Assembly: GCF_014197795.1 (NCBI RefSeq)
Contig: NZ_JACIGI010000007.1
Coordinates: 105,863-147,204, forward strand
DNA: 41,342 nucleotides
From: Roseospira goensis
Lineage (GTDB): Bacteria > Pseudomonadota > Alphaproteobacteria > Rhodospirillales > Rhodospirillaceae
Direction: 5' to 3'
Shown: piece by piece, positions 8,157 through 17,357 of the stretch
How the letters are laid out: each line of letters begins with the position of its first letter
Position numbering within the stretch: position 1 is the stretch's first letter
Made by a program: the position numbers and the translations under genes
Notes under the pieces: model-generated
What the model was told of the DNA's origin: nothing
Seen by the model: only the letters and a program-made list of their open reading frames with translations
The model's database searches: none

Positions 8157-9926
8157 TCACGGCGCGCCGCCGGCGCCGTTGCCCGGCGGTGGAAGCTGGC
8201 CGCCGCCGCCCGGCCCGGGGCGTGCGAAGCGCGACAGGATGGCCTGGCGCGGCCCCATCATCTCCACCTGACCGTCGCGCAACACCAGCACCGACTCCAC
8301 CGCGGCAAGCAGCGCCGGCTTCTGCGTGATCAGCACCACCGTGCATCCGGCCTCGCCCAGTCCTTTCAGGGCCTCGGTGAGGGCCTGTTCGCCGTCGGAA
8401 TCGAGGAACGCGTTCGGCTCGTCGAGCACCACCAGCGCGGGGCTGCCGTAGAGCGCCCGCGCCAGCGCGACGCGTTGGCGCAGGCCGGCCGGCAGAATGT
8501 GGCCGCCCGCGCCGATGGCGGTATCGTAGCCATTGGGCAGGCGCAGGATGGTCTCGTGTACCCGCGCCCGGCGCGCGGCGTCGATCACCGCGTCGGCATC
8601 GACGGGTCCCAGCCGGGCGATGACCTCGGCGACGGTGCCCTCCATCAGGTCGACCTCCTGGGAGAGGTACCCGACGTGCTCGCCGAGCTGCTCGGGGCTC
8701 CAGTTGCGCAGGTCGTTGCCATCCAACCGGACCGTGCCCTGGAACGGCGCCCACAACCCGACCAGGGTACGGGCCAGCACGCTCTTGCCGGAGCCGGACG
8801 GCCCGATCACGCCCAGCGAATCGCCGGGCTCCAGCGACAGCGAGACGCCCTTGAGCGCCGCCAGGCGTGCGCCCGGCGGGGCCACCATCGCCTGTTGCAG
8901 ACTGACGGCCCCGCGCGGCGCCGGCAGCGGCATCCGGTCACGGGCCGGTTCGCCGCGTTCGAACAGCTCGCGCAGCCGGCGGCGCGCGCCATTCACCCGC
9001 AGCATCGCGTCCTGCGCGCGCGTCAGCCGTTCCAGCGCGGCGAACGCGCGTTCGGCCAGCAGCGCCACGGTGATGACCGCCGGGCTGGACAGGAGGTCGT
9101 CGGTGTACAGCCAGGCCGCCAAGGCGAGCACGCCGACGACGCCGATACGATGAACCATCGCGGCCGCGGCGCCGAACACGGCCACGCTGTTGCCGGTCGA
9201 CGAGTCGAGCCGCACCCGGCGGTCATGCATCGCCCGCCAGGCTTGCTGAACCCGCGGTCCCATGCCCATCGCCGCGATGGTCTGGGCATGGCCGAGGCGT
9301 TCCTCCAGGCGGGTCTCGGCCTCGATCGCGAGCGCCTGGCCGTCGCGGGCGCGCCGTCTGGTGACCGCGCGCGGCAGCAGCGCCAGCACGACCATGACCA
9401 GCGCGACACCGGTGGCCAGCAGGAAGACCCAAAGGTTGAACAGCAGGATCAGTCCCAACAGAACGGCAACCCAGGGCGCGTCGGTCAGATGCACCATGGC
9501 CCGGCTGCCCACGAACCGGCGCACCGTTTCGGCGTCGGCCGTGGCGTGCCGCAGGCCGGGCACCGGCGCGCGGGCGGCACCGTCGAACAGCATCTCCAGG
9601 ATCGGCCCGGTCAGGCGCGCCTCCAGCGCGGCGCCGGCCCGCAGCAGCACCGCCTGGCGGACCCAGTCCAACACCGCCAGCACGATCATGGCGCCGCCGG
9701 CCAGCAGCATCAGCATGACCAGGGTGGGCACGGATCGGCTGGTCAGCACGCGTTCAAAGATCTGGAACACGTAGAGCGGCGTGACGGCCAGCAGCAGGGC
9801 CACGAACAGGCCGAACGCGATCGCCACCAGGATCTGGCCGCGCAACGCGCCCATCGCCGCCGTGTACTCGGCGATGCGGGACTGGGGCGGGGCCGCGCCG
9901 CGCCGCGCTCGGGTCCGTTCAGCCAC
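8157..9926 (-). CDS. Type I secretion system ABC transporter (PrtD/HlyB type), non-canonical ATPase motifs
   Basis: A 589-residue fused permease-ATPase of the protease/lipase-exporter class. An N-terminal membrane domain with about six segments (30-295) precedes the nucleotide-binding domain. That domain has Walker A GPSGSGKS (375-382), a Q-loop with Gln423, and Walker B ALVVLDEP (497-504) with Glu503. Two motifs are unusual: the ABC signature reads LPAGL (478-482) instead of LSGGQ, and the H-loop position is Gln535 (LITQKP) rather than His. The C-terminal tail is Gly/Pro-rich. The start follows GGGAGAGGACAG. In this class the transporter works with a membrane-fusion protein and TolC, but neither is encoded in the window. 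The adjacent gene is its likely substrate. Confidence 0.9.
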   Translation of the reverse strand: MAERTRARRGAAPPQSRIAEYTAAMGALRGQILVAIAFGLFVALLLAVTPLYVFQIFERVLTSRSVPTLVMLMLLAGGAMIVLAVLDWVRQAVLLRAGAALEARLTGPILEMLFDGAARAPVPGLRHATADAETVRRFVGSRAMVHLTDAPWVAVLLGLILLFNLWVFLLATGVALVMVVLALLPRAVTRRRARDGQALAIEAETRLEERLGHAQTIAAMGMGPRVQQAWRAMHDRRVRLDSSTGNSVAVFGAAAAMVHRIGVVGVLALAAWLYTDDLLSSPAVITVALLAERAFAALERLTRAQDAMLRVNGARRRLRELFERGEPARDRMPLPAPRGAVSLQQAMVAPPGARLAALKGVSLSLEPGDSLGVIGPSGSGKSVLARTLVGLWAPFQGTVRLDGNDLRNWSPEQLGEHVGYLSQEVDLMEGTVAEVIARLGPVDADAVIDAARRARVHETILRLPNGYDTAIGAGGHILPAGLRQRVALARALYGSPALVVLDEPNAFLDSDGEQALTEALKGLGEAGCTVVLITQKPALLAAVESVLVLRDGQVEMMGPRQAILSRFARPGPGGGGQLPPPGNGAGGAP

Positions 9927-10078
9927 GGGTCTGTCCTCTCCCTTCCGATGTGGGCGCGACGTGCGCGCCGCCTGCGGTGTGTCCGGTTGCCATCATGAAC
10001 CATGCCGCGCCGCCGCCGACAAGGGGGGCGAGGTCCGCCGCTCGGAGGGGGCCGTCGCCGGCGCGGGACGTGCGGGGC

Positions 10079-10951
10079 TCAGGTTTCGCCCGCCGCCAGC
10101 GCCAGCAGGTACTGGCCGTACGAGGTCTTCTCCAGCGCGCGGCCCAGCCGGTCGAGCTGGTCGGCGTCGATGTAGCCCATTCGAAAGGCGACCTCTTCGG
10201 GGCAGGCGATCTTCATGCCCTGGCGCTTGTCCAGCGTCCGGACATAGTTGCCGGCGTCCAGCAGACTCTCCTGCGTGCCGGTGTCGAACCAGGCGTAGCC
10301 GCGCCCCAGGCGCTCCACCTGAAGGGCGCCGCGCGCCAGATAGTCGGCGTTGACGTCGGTGATCTCCAGTTCCCCGCGGGCGCTGGGGCGGATGCCGGCG
10401 GCGATGTCGGAGACGCGCGAGTCGTAGAAGTACAGCCCGGTCACCGCCCACCGCGAGCGCGGCCGGCTCGGCTTCTCCTCGATCGAGGTGGCGCGGCCGT
10501 CGTCGTCGAAGGCCACCACGCCGTACCGTTCCGGATCGGGGACGTGGTAGGCGAACACGGTGGCGCCGTCGCGACGGGCGGCGGCGGCGCGGAGCTTCTC
10601 GGTCAGGCCGGGGCCATAGAAGATGTTGTCGCCCAGGATCAGGGCGCAGGGGCCGCCGTCCACGAACGCGCGGCCGATCAGGAAGGCCTGGGCCAGCCCC
10701 TCGGGACGCGGCTGCTCGGCGTACTGGATGGAAACACCCCAGGCGCTGCCGTCGCCCAGCAGGGTCTGGAAGCTGGCCGCGTCGGCCGGCGTCGTGATGA
10801 CCAGGACCTCCCGGATGCCCGCCAGCATCAGCACCGTGAGCGGGTAATACACCATCGGCTTGTCGTAGACGGGCAGGAGCTGCTTGGAGACGGCCCGGGT
10901 GATGGGATGGAGGCGGGTGCCGGCACCGCCGGCCAGAATGATGCCCTTCAT
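10079..10951 (-). CDS. rfbA: Glucose-1-phosphate thymidylyltransferase
   Basis: RfbA (RmlA) joins dTTP and glucose-1-phosphate to give dTDP-glucose, the first step of dTDP-L-rhamnose synthesis in the cytosol. The 290-residue length is standard. The N-terminus carries the nucleotide-binding [11 protein letters not shown] (6-16), then [12 protein letters not shown] (22-33), followed by the family motifs [16 protein letters not shown] and WFDTGT. Unlike a classic rfbBDAC operon, it lies alone on the minus strand, divergent from an unknown + gene, with the other three rhamnose genes 1-4 kb away on both strands. Confidence 0.97.
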   Translation of the reverse strand: MKGIILAGGAGTRLHPITRAVSKQLLPVYDKPMVYYPLTVLMLAGIREVLVITTPADAASFQTLLGDGSAWGVSIQYAEQPRPEGLAQAFLIGRAFVDGGPCALILGDNIFYGPGLTEKLRAAAARRDGATVFAYHVPDPERYGVVAFDDDGRATSIEEKPSRPRSRWAVTGLYFYDSRVSDIAAGIRPSARGELEITDVNADYLARGALQVERLGRGYAWFDTGTQESLLDAGNYVRTLDKRQGMKIACPEEVAFRMGYIDADQLDRLGRALEKTSYGQYLLALAAGET

Positions 10952-11223
10952 GGTGTGCGGCTGTCCTTGCGCGGGCGCGGGCGAGGCGGGGCGCCGGTCT
11001 CGGGCACACGGAGTCGCCCCGACCGGCAGTCCCGACGGGAGGGAAGCGCGGCACTGTTTCTCATCTGAACGGCGAACGCAAGCCCGGAGCGGGCGTGTTC
11101 AGCCGCGGTCGGGGGCTTGTTGCGCGCCATCGGAGCGTCCATGGTGCCGACTGGGTCCAGGGGCGTGCGCGGGGTGTCGGCGCCGTCCCCGGGCCCCGTG
11201 TGCCGCTGTCCCGAGGACCACCG

Positions 11224-12024
11224 ATGGACGACCCCTCCGGCCCCCTGAGCCTGCACGACTGGCGCACGCTGGCGCGCGCCCTGACCGGTGCCGAGCCGGC
11301 CGCGCGGCGGGCGCTGGTGCGCTTGATGCGGCATCACGATGTCGAGCCGCGCCAGATCTGGGGGCCGATCTGGGGGCCGATCTGGGGCCAGACGGGGGAC
11401 GCGCCGCCGGTGGCGCCGCAATCGCGGGCGTCGATGCCGCTGCCGGCGCCCCGTCAGGGGGCGGTGCGCGACCGCCTGCTCGCTCCGGGGGCGGCGCCGC
11501 CGACGCTGGCGATCGACGACGCCCCGGCGGCGACCGACGAGGCGGACGCGGAGGCCCCCGACGGGGCGCTCGACTTCGGGGCGGTGGCGGCGGCCTACCC
11601 GGGGCCGCGCTGGGAACTGGTGGGACCGTTGGTGGACCTGACCCGGGCGGCCGAGGTGACGGCGCTGGACCACAACGCCATTCGCATGACCACCGACGGC
11701 CCCGATCCGGAGGCCACCATCACCCACCCGTCGCCGTTCTGCGAGGATCCGGTGCAGTTCCTGTCCGTGCTGGCGGTGCTGGCGCGGACCACGCCGCACG
11801 TGCGGCTGTACCGGGTGCAGCGTCAGCCCGACGGCCCGGCGGCGGTGCTGGTCAAGGTGTTCCCGGACCCCGGGCCGGAGACGCTGGCGGTGCTGGACCA
11901 GTTCCATCCGCGCGCCGCCGACCAGGTGCGCACCGCGGCCCGTGCGGTGGCCGACGCGCTGGCCCACCTGAGCGAGGGCGTCGACGCCGCCGACCCGGGC
12001 GCGGCGGCCGGGATTACACCGTGA
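11224..12024 (+). CDS. Conserved-looking hypothetical protein within the rhamnose cluster
   Basis: An acidic, Ala/Pro-rich protein of 266 residues that I do not recognise. The N-terminal 35 residues look helical (LHDWRTLARALTG, ARRALVRLMRHHD). A short tandem repeat IWGPIWGPIWG follows, then a disordered-looking linker (about 55-115). The C-terminal part (about 117-255) appears folded, with PGPRWELVGPLVDLTRA and a predicted terminal helix. No signal peptide or membrane segment is seen. I chose the ATG at 11224, preceded by CCGAGGACC; an ATG at 11095 would add 43 residues. Its last 11 bases overlap convergently with rfbC. Location suggests, but does not show, a link to surface polysaccharide. 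Confidence 0.7.
   Translation: MDDPSGPLSLHDWRTLARALTGAEPAARRALVRLMRHHDVEPRQIWGPIWGPIWGQTGDAPPVAPQSRASMPLPAPRQGAVRDRLLAPGAAPPTLAIDDAPAATDEADAEAPDGALDFGAVAAAYPGPRWELVGPLVDLTRAAEVTALDHNAIRMTTDGPDPEATITHPSPFCEDPVQFLSVLAVLARTTPHVRLYRVQRQPDGPAAVLVKVFPDPGPETLAVLDQFHPRAADQVRTAARAVADALAHLSEGVDAADPGAAAGITP
11355..11390. repeat. 12-bp in-frame tandem repeat (about 3 copies)
   Basis: GATCTGGGGGCC occurs at 11355-11366 and 11367-11378, with a near copy at 11379-11390. It encodes the IWGP repeats of the unknown protein. The core GGGGCCGATCT also appears in the repeat-rich spacer near 21980. Confidence 0.85.
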
Positions 12025-12577
12025 ACCAGGCCGGGCTGTCGGCGAGGCGGGGCTGGCGGGTGTCCTTGTCCGACAGCACGGGGGCCCCGACGCCCGCCGG
12101 CAGCGGCCAGTCGATGGCGAGGTCGGGGTCGTTCCAGGCGATGCCCTTGTCGCACTCGGGGGCGTAGGAATTGGTCACCTTGTATTCCACCTCGGTGTCG
12201 GGCTCCAGGGTGACGAAGCCATGGGCGAACCCGGCTGGGACCAGGATCTGGGTCCAGTCCTCGGCGCTGATGGTGGCGCCGACCCACTGGCCGTAGGTGG
12301 GCGAGCCGGTGCGGATGTCCACCGCCACATCCCAGATGGCGCCGCGCACGACCCGCACCAGCTTGTCCTGGGCCATGGGCGGGATCTGAAAGTGCAGACC
12401 GCGCAGGGTGCCGGCCTGGGCCGACAGGGAGTGGTTGTCCTGCACGAAGGTCAGGTCGATGCCGGCGTCGGCCAGGGCCTTCTTGTTATAGGTCTCGGAG
12501 AAGAAACCGCGGTGATCGCCGAACTTCTTCGGACGGATGATCTTGACCTCGGGAATATCCAGCGCCTCGACCTGCAT
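12014..12577 (-). CDS. rfbC: dTDP-4-dehydrorhamnose 3,5-epimerase
   Basis: RfbC (RmlC) is a cupin-fold enzyme that epimerises C3 and C5 of dTDP-4-keto-6-deoxyglucose, the third step to dTDP-L-rhamnose. The 187-residue length is typical. Motifs include RGFFSETY (23-30), QDNHS (46-50) and LRGLHFQ with the catalytic His62, then the RVVRGAIWDVAVDIR strand, and PAGFAHGF further on. I chose the ATG at 12577 because GAGGTGAGGACC precedes it; the frame remains open upstream to 12733 without conservation. It is divergent from rfbB, about 170 bp apart. Confidence 0.96.
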   Translation of the reverse strand: MQVEALDIPEVKIIRPKKFGDHRGFFSETYNKKALADAGIDLTFVQDNHSLSAQAGTLRGLHFQIPPMAQDKLVRVVRGAIWDVAVDIRTGSPTYGQWVGATISAEDWTQILVPAGFAHGFVTLEPDTEVEYKVTNSYAPECDKGIAWNDPDLAIDWPLPAGVGAPVLSDKDTRQPRLADSPAWFTV

Positions 12578-12750
12578 GGTCCTCACCTCGCTTGGGGGAA
12601 TCGCGTCGCGGGCCGGTGTAAGCCGCGGCCGCCGCACCCGCAAGCCCCGGCGGCCCGGCCCGGCGCCCGAAACCCATGACAGCCGGACCGCCGATCCGCT
12701 ATACCCGCCGGCGCTGGATCGACTCCATGGCAACGAACGGAGGGGCGCGC

Positions 12751-13812
12751 GTGAAGGTTCTCGTCACCGGCGGCTGCGGGTTCATCGGCTCCGCCGTCAT
12801 CCGCCACATCCTGGAGAGCACCGACCCCGCCCAGGTCGGCGGGGTGGTCAATGTCGACGCCCTGACCTATGCTGCCAATCCGGCCTCGCTGGCCGATCTC
12901 GCCGATGATCCGCGCTACACGTTCGAATGCGTGGACATCCGCGACGGGGCCGCGCTGGCGCGCGTGTTCGCCGCTCACGACCCCGACGCGGTCATGCACC
13001 TGGCCGCCGAAAGCCACGTCGACCGGTCCATCGACGGCCCGGCGGCCTTCATCGACACCAACATCGTCGGCACCTATCAGCTCCTGGAGGCGGCGCGGGC
13101 GCACTGGAAGGCGCTGCCGCCCGACCGCCAGGCGACGTTCCGCTTCCACCACGTCTCCACCGACGAGGTCTTCGGCACCCTGGGCGCCGACGGCCTGTTC
13201 ACCGAGGAGACCCCGTACGCCCCCAACAGCCCCTATTCGGCCTCCAAGGCGGGCTCCGACCATCTGGTGCGGGCCTGGCACCACACGTATGGTCTGCCTG
13301 TGGTGGCGTCGAACTGCTCCAACAACTACGGGCCGCGCCAGTTCCCGGAGAAACTGATCCCGCTGATGATCCTGAATGGGCTGGCGGGCCGGCCGCTGCC
13401 GGTCTACGGCAAGGGCGACAACGTGCGCGACTGGCTGCACGTCGAGGATCACGCCCGCGCCCTGTGGACCATCCTCACCACCGGCCGGGTGGGGGAGAGC
13501 TACAACGTCGGCGGCGACAGCGAGCGGCGCAACATCGAGGTGGTGGAGACCATCTGCGATACCCTGGATGCCCTGCGTCCGGCGGCGACCCCGCGGCGCG
13601 ATCTCATCGCCTTCGTCACCGACCGGCCGGGGCACGACTTCCGCTATGCCATCGACGCCACCAAGATCAAGCGGGACCTGGGCTGGGCGCCGCGCCACGA
13701 CTTCGCCGGCGGTATCCGCCAGACCGTGCAGTGGTACCTGGACAACGAGGCTTGGTGGCGGCCGCTGCGCGACGGCGTCTACGCCGGCCAGCGCCTGGGG
13801 GTGACGGCATGA
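12751..13812 (+). CDS. rfbB: dTDP-glucose 4,6-dehydratase
   Basis: RfbB (RmlB) is an extended short-chain dehydrogenase that uses bound NAD+ to convert dTDP-glucose to dTDP-4-keto-6-deoxyglucose. Counting from the GTG at 12751, GGCGFIGS (7-14) binds [14 protein letters not shown] follows, then STDE (136-139) with the Asp and Glu used in dehydration, and YSASK with Tyr162 and Lys166. The 353-residue length is standard. I prefer this GTG because ACGGAGGG lies 8 bp upstream and the protein then begins VKVLVTGG, as family members do; the ATG at 12727 is the alternative. It overlaps rfbD by ATGA, indicating translational coupling. Confidence 0.96.
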   Translation: MKVLVTGGCGFIGSAVIRHILESTDPAQVGGVVNVDALTYAANPASLADLADDPRYTFECVDIRDGAALARVFAAHDPDAVMHLAAESHVDRSIDGPAAFIDTNIVGTYQLLEAARAHWKALPPDRQATFRFHHVSTDEVFGTLGADGLFTEETPYAPNSPYSASKAGSDHLVRAWHHTYGLPVVASNCSNNYGPRQFPEKLIPLMILNGLAGRPLPVYGKGDNVRDWLHVEDHARALWTILTTGRVGESYNVGGDSERRNIEVVETICDTLDALRPAATPRRDLIAFVTDRPGHDFRYAIDATKIKRDLGWAPRHDFAGGIRQTVQWYLDNEAWWRPLRDGVYAGQRLGVTA

Positions 13813-14741
13813 CGGCAACGACGGCGGAGGCGAGCAGGGGAGGACGGCACCGCGTGCTGGTGGCCGGGCGCACCGGTCAGCTCGGGTTCGAACTGGCGCG
13901 GGCGCGCTGGCCGGCCGGCCTGGAGGTGGTGCCGGTGGGCCGTGACACCCTCGACCTGGCCGACCCGGAAGCCGCCGCCGCGGTGGTGCGCGACGGCCGC
14001 TTCGCGCTGGTGATCAACGCCGCCGCGTATACCGCCGTCGACCAGGCGGAGTCGGAGGAGGACCGGGCGACCCACATCAATGCCGACGGTCCGCGCGCGC
14101 TGGCCATGGCCTGCACCGACGCCGGCATCCCGCTGATCCACGTGTCCACCGATTACGTGTTCGACGGCACCAAGGCCGGCCCCTACACCGAAGACGATCC
14201 GGTGGCGCCGCTGGGCGCCTACGGCCGCTCCAAGCTGGCCGGCGAGGTGGCGGTGCGGGCCGAATGCCCGCACCATGTCATCGTGCGCACCGCCTGGGTG
14301 TTCAGCGCCCACGGCAAGAACTTCGTCAAGACCATGCTGCGCCTCGCCGCCGAGAAGCCGGACCTGCGCGTGGTCGCGGATCAGCACGGCTGCCCCACCG
14401 CCGCCCACGACCTGGCGCGGGCGTTGATCGAGATCGCGCGGCAACTGGTCCTTGAGGGGCGCACCGACGCCTTCGGCACCTACCACTTCGCCGGCGCCGG
14501 GCCGACCACCTGGCACGGCTTCGCCGAGGCCATCGTCGCCGCCCAGGGCGCGCGCACCGGCAAACACCCCCCCGTGCACCCGATCCCGACGGCGGACTTC
14601 CCCACCCCGGCCCGTCGGCCGGCGAACTCGGTGCTCGCCACCGATCGCATCGCCGCGACCTTCGGTGTTGCGCCGCGGCCGTGGCGGGAGACCCTGGCCG
14701 AGGTGCTGGCGGACCTGGGCGCGACGGCGCCGGCCCGCTGA
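13809..14741 (+). CDS. rfbD: dTDP-4-dehydrorhamnose reductase
   Basis: RfbD (RmlD) reduces dTDP-4-keto-L-rhamnose with NAD(P)H, the last step to dTDP-L-rhamnose. The 310-residue protein has GRTGQLG (20-26) for cofactor binding, [13 protein letters not shown] (69-81), STDYVFDG (113-120) and the catalytic YGRSK with Tyr138 and Lys142. WVF and the PTAAHDLA segment follow as in the family. An N-terminal extension of about 12 residues precedes the Rossmann strand. The start codon overlaps the rfbB stop (ATGA), so the two are translated as a pair. Confidence 0.96.
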   Translation: MTATTAEASRGGRHRVLVAGRTGQLGFELARARWPAGLEVVPVGRDTLDLADPEAAAAVVRDGRFALVINAAAYTAVDQAESEEDRATHINADGPRALAMACTDAGIPLIHVSTDYVFDGTKAGPYTEDDPVAPLGAYGRSKLAGEVAVRAECPHHVIVRTAWVFSAHGKNFVKTMLRLAAEKPDLRVVADQHGCPTAAHDLARALIEIARQLVLEGRTDAFGTYHFAGAGPTTWHGFAEAIVAAQGARTGKHPPVHPIPTADFPTPARRPANSVLATDRIAATFGVAPRPWRETLAEVLADLGATAPAR

Positions 14742-14758
14742 GCGCGTCCGCCGCGCCC

Positions 14759-15697
14759 TCAGCGGGTCGGCGTGAACAGGAACGTGCGGCCGATCTCGTT
14801 CGAGACCTGGGTGTTGCGGGTGATGAAATCGGTGAGGAAGCGGTGCAGCCCGCGCCGGGTCACGTCCTGGGGCCGGCCGTAGCGCAACCGCGCGTACATC
14901 TCTCCGGACAGGCGCGCCGCTTCGGAGGTGCTGCGCAGGCTGTCCAGCACCGGGTGGATCTCGGCGTAGCAGGCGTGCAGCGAGCGCGGGAACTGGCGGT
15001 GCAACACCAGCAGGTCCACCACCAGGCGTGGCTTGATGGTGTCGCGGTAGGTCAGGCGGTAGGCCTTGAAGGCGCTCATGGCGCGCAGGACGGCGCCCCA
15101 CTGGTAGTAGTCCACGGCCTCGTCGGCGTTGGCCTCGTCGGGCACCAGCACGTGGTACTTCACGTCCAGCAGGCGGGCGGTGTTGTCGGCGCGTTCGATG
15201 AAGGTGCCCAGGCGGGTGAAGTAGTAGGCGTCGGTGGTCAGCATGGTGCCGCCGAGCACACCGGCAAAGAGCTGGCTACGCTCCTTGACCCATTCGAAGA
15301 ACTCGCGGAAGCCCCACTCGACCAGCCGCGAGTAGTGGATCTCCCGCATTTCCAGCCAAGTGGTGTTCAGTGATTCGAACACCTCGGTGGGCAGCATGTT
15401 GCGTTCGGCGCGGGCGTTCTCGCGCGCCTCCCGCAGGGTGGCGAGGATCGAGGCCGGGTTGTCCGGGTCCAGCGCCATGAAGGCGATGACGTGGCCGGCG
15501 CTGACGTCGTCGTAGCGGGCCTCGAAGGCCGGGCGCTGGCCGGAGATGACCAGGGCGGGCAACCATTCGCGCGTCGCGTCCTGGCCGGCGGGCAACTGCG
15601 ACATGCGATGGCTCACGTCCAGGATGCGGGCCATGTTCTCGGCCCGCTCCACGTAGCGGGCCATCCAGTACAGGTTGGCGGCGGTGCGGCTGAGCAT
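14759..15697 (-). CDS. Alpha-E domain protein (DUF403)
   Basis: A 312-residue, largely helical protein of the bacterial alpha-E family. It begins with the family's signature MLSRTAANLYWMARYVERAEN, abbreviated here as LYWMARYVERAE near residues 9-20. Other conserved blocks are FIERADNTARLLDVKY and NEIGRTFLF close to the C-terminus. Alpha-E proteins are nearly always encoded beside a circularly permuted ATP-grasp protein, as here, and have been proposed to take part in peptide or amide-bond modification; no reaction is proven. The ATP-grasp gene ends 4 bp upstream, so the pair forms one transcription unit. Confidence 0.93.
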   Translation of the reverse strand: MLSRTAANLYWMARYVERAENMARILDVSHRMSQLPAGQDATREWLPALVISGQRPAFEARYDDVSAGHVIAFMALDPDNPASILATLREARENARAERNMLPTEVFESLNTTWLEMREIHYSRLVEWGFREFFEWVKERSQLFAGVLGGTMLTTDAYYFTRLGTFIERADNTARLLDVKYHVLVPDEANADEAVDYYQWGAVLRAMSAFKAYRLTYRDTIKPRLVVDLLVLHRQFPRSLHACYAEIHPVLDSLRSTSEAARLSGEMYARLRYGRPQDVTRRGLHRFLTDFITRNTQVSNEIGRTFLFTPTR

Positions 15698-15701
15698 CCC
15701 C

Positions 15702-17123
15702 CTAGCGCTCCAGCACCCAGGTGTCCTTGGTGCCGCCGCCCTGCGACGAGTTCACCACCAGCGAGCCGTCGCGCAGGGCCACCCGGGTCAGGCCGCCGGG
15801 GACCACGCTGGTGGTCTCGCCGGTCAGCACGAACGGCCGCAGGTCCACGTGCCGGGGCGCGATGCCCTGGTCGACGAAGGTCGGGCAGGTGGACAGCGCC
15901 AGCGTCGGCTGGGCGATGAAGTTGCCCGGATCGGCCACGATGCGCTCGCGGTATTCGCTGATCTCCTGACGGCTGGCCTGGGGGCCGATCAGCATGCCGT
16001 AGCCGCCGGAGCCGTGCACCTCCTTGACCACCAGTTCGGACAGGTGGTCGAGGACGTAGGCGCGGTCTTCGTCGTGCTTCAGGAACCAGGTGGGCACGTT
16101 GGCGAGGACCGGCTCCTCGCTCAGGTAGAAGCGGATCATGGCCGGGACGTGGTGATAGATCGCCTTGTCGTCGGCGATGCCGGTGCCGATGGCGTTGGCC
16201 AGGGTCACCCGGCCCTTGCGGTAGGCCTGGAACAGGCCGGGCACGCCGAGCAGGCTGTCGGAGCGGAACGCCTTGGGGTCCAGAAAGTCGTCGTCGATGC
16301 GGCGGTAGATCACGTCGACGCGGCGCGGCCCCTCGATGGTGCGCATGAAGACCGAGTCGTCGTCGACGAACAGATCCTGGCCCTGCACCAGTTCGATGCC
16401 CATTTCATCCGCGAGGAAGGCGTGTTCGAAGTAGGCGCTGTTGAACTGGCCCGGCGTCAGCAGCACCACGGTGGGGTCGTCGCGGCCCGGCGGCGCGACG
16501 TAGCGGAGGTTGCGCAGCAGCGTCTGCGGGTAGTGGTTCACCGGCGCGACCGTGTAGGCATCGAACAGGTCCGGGAACAGCCGCATCATGATCTCCCGGT
16601 CCTCCAGCATGTAGGACACGCCGGAGGGGGTGCGAAGGTTGTCCTCCAGCACGTGGAAGGCGGTCTCGCCGGTGCGCACCACGTCGATGCCGCCGATGTG
16701 GACGTAGACCCCGCCGGGCGGGGTGAAGCCCTGCATTTCCGGCCGGTACAGACCGTTGCCGAGCACCAGGTCGCGCGGCACCAGGCCGGCGCGCAGGATC
16801 TCCTGGTCGTGGTAGACGTCGTGGATGAAGCGGTTGAGCGCCTCGATGCGCTGGCACACCCCCTTGGAGAGCACCTTCCACTCGTCGCGGCTGAGGATGC
16901 GCGGGATGACGTCGAAGGGGATCAGGCGTTCGCCGCCGGCGGCCTCGCCGTAGACGGCGAAGGTGATGCCGATGCGGCGGAACAGCATGTCGGCCTGCGC
17001 ATGGCGGCGCGACAGCAGGTCGGGCGGCGCCTTGCGGAGCCAGGAGCGGTAGGTCTGGTAGGGGGCGCGGACTTTGGTGCCCGTTCTGTACATCTCGTCG
17101 AACGCCGAGGATGCCGCCCCCAT
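15702..17123 (-). CDS. Circularly permuted ATP-grasp protein (DUF404/DUF407)
   Basis: A 473-residue member of the circularly permuted ATP-grasp family, predicted to form amide bonds using ATP. Conserved blocks include FDVIPRIL, RIEALNRFIHDVYHDQEIL, GVYVHIGGIDVVR, DDDSVFMRTIEG, IYRRIDDDFLDP and a C-terminal KEVHGSGGYGMLIGP nucleotide-binding segment. I chose the ATG at 17123 because AGGGAGTGTGGT precedes it; an ATG at 17153 would add ten residues. It precedes the alpha-E gene by 4 bp. The transglutaminase-like and proteasome-like genes that often complete this cluster in other genomes are absent from the window. Confidence 0.92.
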   Translation of the reverse strand: MGAASSAFDEMYRTGTKVRAPYQTYRSWLRKAPPDLLSRRHAQADMLFRRIGITFAVYGEAAGGERLIPFDVIPRILSRDEWKVLSKGVCQRIEALNRFIHDVYHDQEILRAGLVPRDLVLGNGLYRPEMQGFTPPGGVYVHIGGIDVVRTGETAFHVLEDNLRTPSGVSYMLEDREIMMRLFPDLFDAYTVAPVNHYPQTLLRNLRYVAPPGRDDPTVVLLTPGQFNSAYFEHAFLADEMGIELVQGQDLFVDDDSVFMRTIEGPRRVDVIYRRIDDDFLDPKAFRSDSLLGVPGLFQAYRKGRVTLANAIGTGIADDKAIYHHVPAMIRFYLSEEPVLANVPTWFLKHDEDRAYVLDHLSELVVKEVHGSGGYGMLIGPQASRQEISEYRERIVADPGNFIAQPTLALSTCPTFVDQGIAPRHVDLRPFVLTGETTSVVPGGLTRVALRDGSLVVNSSQGGGTKDTWVLER

Positions 17124-17357
17124 ACCACACTCCCTGTTCGGCACCTGCCCCATGGGGGTACGCGGATGGGCAATGATGCACCCGCGAACCGCCCTAAAGG
17201 CTGCCGTTTGATTACACAGCCGTCAATCGGAAAACGCTGCCAATTCGTTAGGCAGAGTGTGGCCTGTGCGCCACGGGGTGGCCCGACGCACGGCGGTTGG
17301 AGGCGGACCCGGCGGCGGGTATGGTCGGGCCGTTGCTGCGTTCGACAAGGGCTGTGC

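Noticed and set aside
8028..9998. A 656-codon + frame opposite the secretion ABC transporter
   Set aside because: His/Gln/Arg-rich translation without conserved blocks, antisense to a gene with intact ABC domains.
15675..17357. Long N-terminal extension of holA on +
   Set aside because: The frame runs antisense through the ATP-grasp gene; holA family sequence starts at the ATG at 17358.
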